Source: Clostridium yunnanense
Lineage (GTDB): Bacteria > Bacillota > Clostridia > Clostridiales > Clostridiaceae
Direction: 5' to 3'
NCBI RefSeq assembly: GCF_016595795.1
Contig: NZ_JAENHN010000059.1
Coordinates: forward strand, 203,818-267,817
DNA length: 64,000 bases
Under the pieces are notes generated by a model that ran no database searches, was not told the origin of the DNA, and was given only the letters and a program-made list of their open reading frames with translations. This document shows, piece after piece, positions 63,568 through 64,000 of this stretch (position 1 is the stretch's first letter; each line of letters starts with the position of its first letter). The position numbers were made by a program, and so were the translations under genes.

Positions 63568-63605
63568 AGGAAGGAGCTTTTAAAGTATTATAAAAGTTCC
63601 TTCCT
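63568..63605 (+). terminator. Terminator after the HD-GYP-like gene
   Basis: AGGAAGGAGCTTTT (63568-63581) pairs with AAAAGTTCCTTCCT (63592-63605), with one mismatch-type pair. A short T tract closes it. Confidence 0.8.
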
Positions 63606-63668
63606 TTAGATATATTTAAGACTAAGTTATATTTTAAAATGTTTTTATTTCGTAAAAATCAGCATACT

Positions 63669-63878
63669 ATAGATAAGCTACTTCATATTAGAATTTATCC
63701 AAATAAAGCTTCGTAGAACCATCGAAAGCTTTATTTGGAGTTTAATGACTGAAGTAGTTTATCAGTTCAGCGGAATAGATAATCCAGTTCTTTTCAATAC
63801 AACTAAGAGATACTTCTATTAACTATTAATGTAAGATAATTATCAAATATAGATTCTATTTGGAACTGGTTTATCTAT
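63669..63878 (+). repeat. 210-bp MITE-like element, copy 2
   Basis: It opens ATAGATAAGCTACTTCATAT and closes GGAACTGGTTTATCTAT, forming inverted repeats. It matches the copy at 36263-36473 nearly base for base in the first 110 bases and less well in the second half. It is non-coding and lies in the gene-free last 470 bases of the window. Confidence 0.88.
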
Positions 63879-63880
63879 AT

Positions 63881-64000
63881 AGGTATCCCAGATTAAAGTT
63901 TAAGTTATACAAGGTAGTTTCTGGCATATGCTAACGAACAAATCTCATCCTTTTTCGAATTAAGTTCGATAAAGATATTTTTAATATCTGAAATAAGTTC
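63881..64000 (+). repeat. Start of a palindromic repeat related to 49909-50006 (runs off the window)
   Basis: AGGTATCCCAGATTAAAGTT followed by TAAGTTATAC resembles the left arm of the unit at 49909. Its right arm would lie beyond the window edge, so only a partial assignment is possible. Confidence 0.45.

Overview
The window is low-GC, strongly AT-rich DNA from a spore-forming, strictly anaerobic Firmicute, almost certainly Clostridium sensu lato. Grounds are: AGGAGG-type ribosome binding sites with frequent TTG/GTG starts, a spore photoproduct lyase homologue, a flavodiiron protein, an acyl-CoA dehydrogenase-rubredoxin fusion, a T-box leader, a c-di-GMP-II riboswitch and a BirA-type bioY operator. 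No rRNA, tRNA, CRISPR array, prophage or complete insertion sequence was seen. The species cannot be named from the sequence.

Layout. (1) 1-10.1 kb: a sugar uptake and sensing locus. It holds the C-terminal part of a YesN-type AraC response regulator, a membrane-anchored sugar-binding sensor, a YtfQRT-YjfF-type ABC importer, a YesM-type histidine kinase and an aldo/keto reductase. (2) 10.3-19 kb: a secreted lectin/lytic transglycosylase, a DUF362-ferredoxin protein, an orphan FtsX-like permease, a pentapeptide repeat protein, a Crp/Fnr regulator divergent from two YdcZ-family membrane proteins, and a YjjG-type HAD phosphatase. (3) 19.2-36.2 kb: the most distinctive stretch. A c-di-GMP-II riboswitch with its own terminator precedes a giant CnaB-repeat, sortase-anchored adhesin. 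Next comes a three-gene operon of a 1274-residue protein with four AAA+ modules and two uncharacterised membrane proteins, then a LytTR/GHKL two-component pair, a heterodimeric ABC exporter and an AIM24-family protein. (4) 36.2-41 kb: dispersed repeats, a T-box leader, a strongly divergent methionyl-tRNA synthetase paralogue, an autoregulated TetR regulator and an APH-type kinase. (5) 41.6-46.6 kb: an RNA ligase/HD-Pnk RNA-repair pair, bioY under a BirA operator, and an orphan hybrid-free histidine kinase. (6) 46.7-49.9 kb: a flavodiiron protein next to an acyl-CoA dehydrogenase/ETF-alpha/rubredoxin fusion, suggesting one oxygen-scavenging electron chain. (7) 50.3-64 kb: an AraC regulator divergent from a MurE-type ligase and a DAACS symporter, small membrane proteins, a GNAT acetyltransferase, a D-lactate dehydrogenase, an AraC/GyrI-like regulator, a SplB homologue, a DUF1801 protein, a MarR/SDR divergent pair with two palindromic operators, and a degenerate HD-GYP protein.

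Intergenic DNA is rich in small palindromic, non-coding dispersed repeats. At least five families can be recognised by eye. The best is a 210-bp MITE-like element present twice almost intact (36.3 and 63.7 kb) and in shortened form at 13.4 and 51.2 kb.

The strongest candidates for little-described biology are the four-module AAA+/membrane operon beside a c-di-GMP-controlled adhesin, the T-box-controlled MetRS-like protein with altered active-site motifs, the HD-Pnk/RNA ligase pair, and the acyl-CoA dehydrogenase-rubredoxin/flavodiiron pair. All coordinates and motifs were read by eye; family assignments rest on recognised motifs, not on searches.
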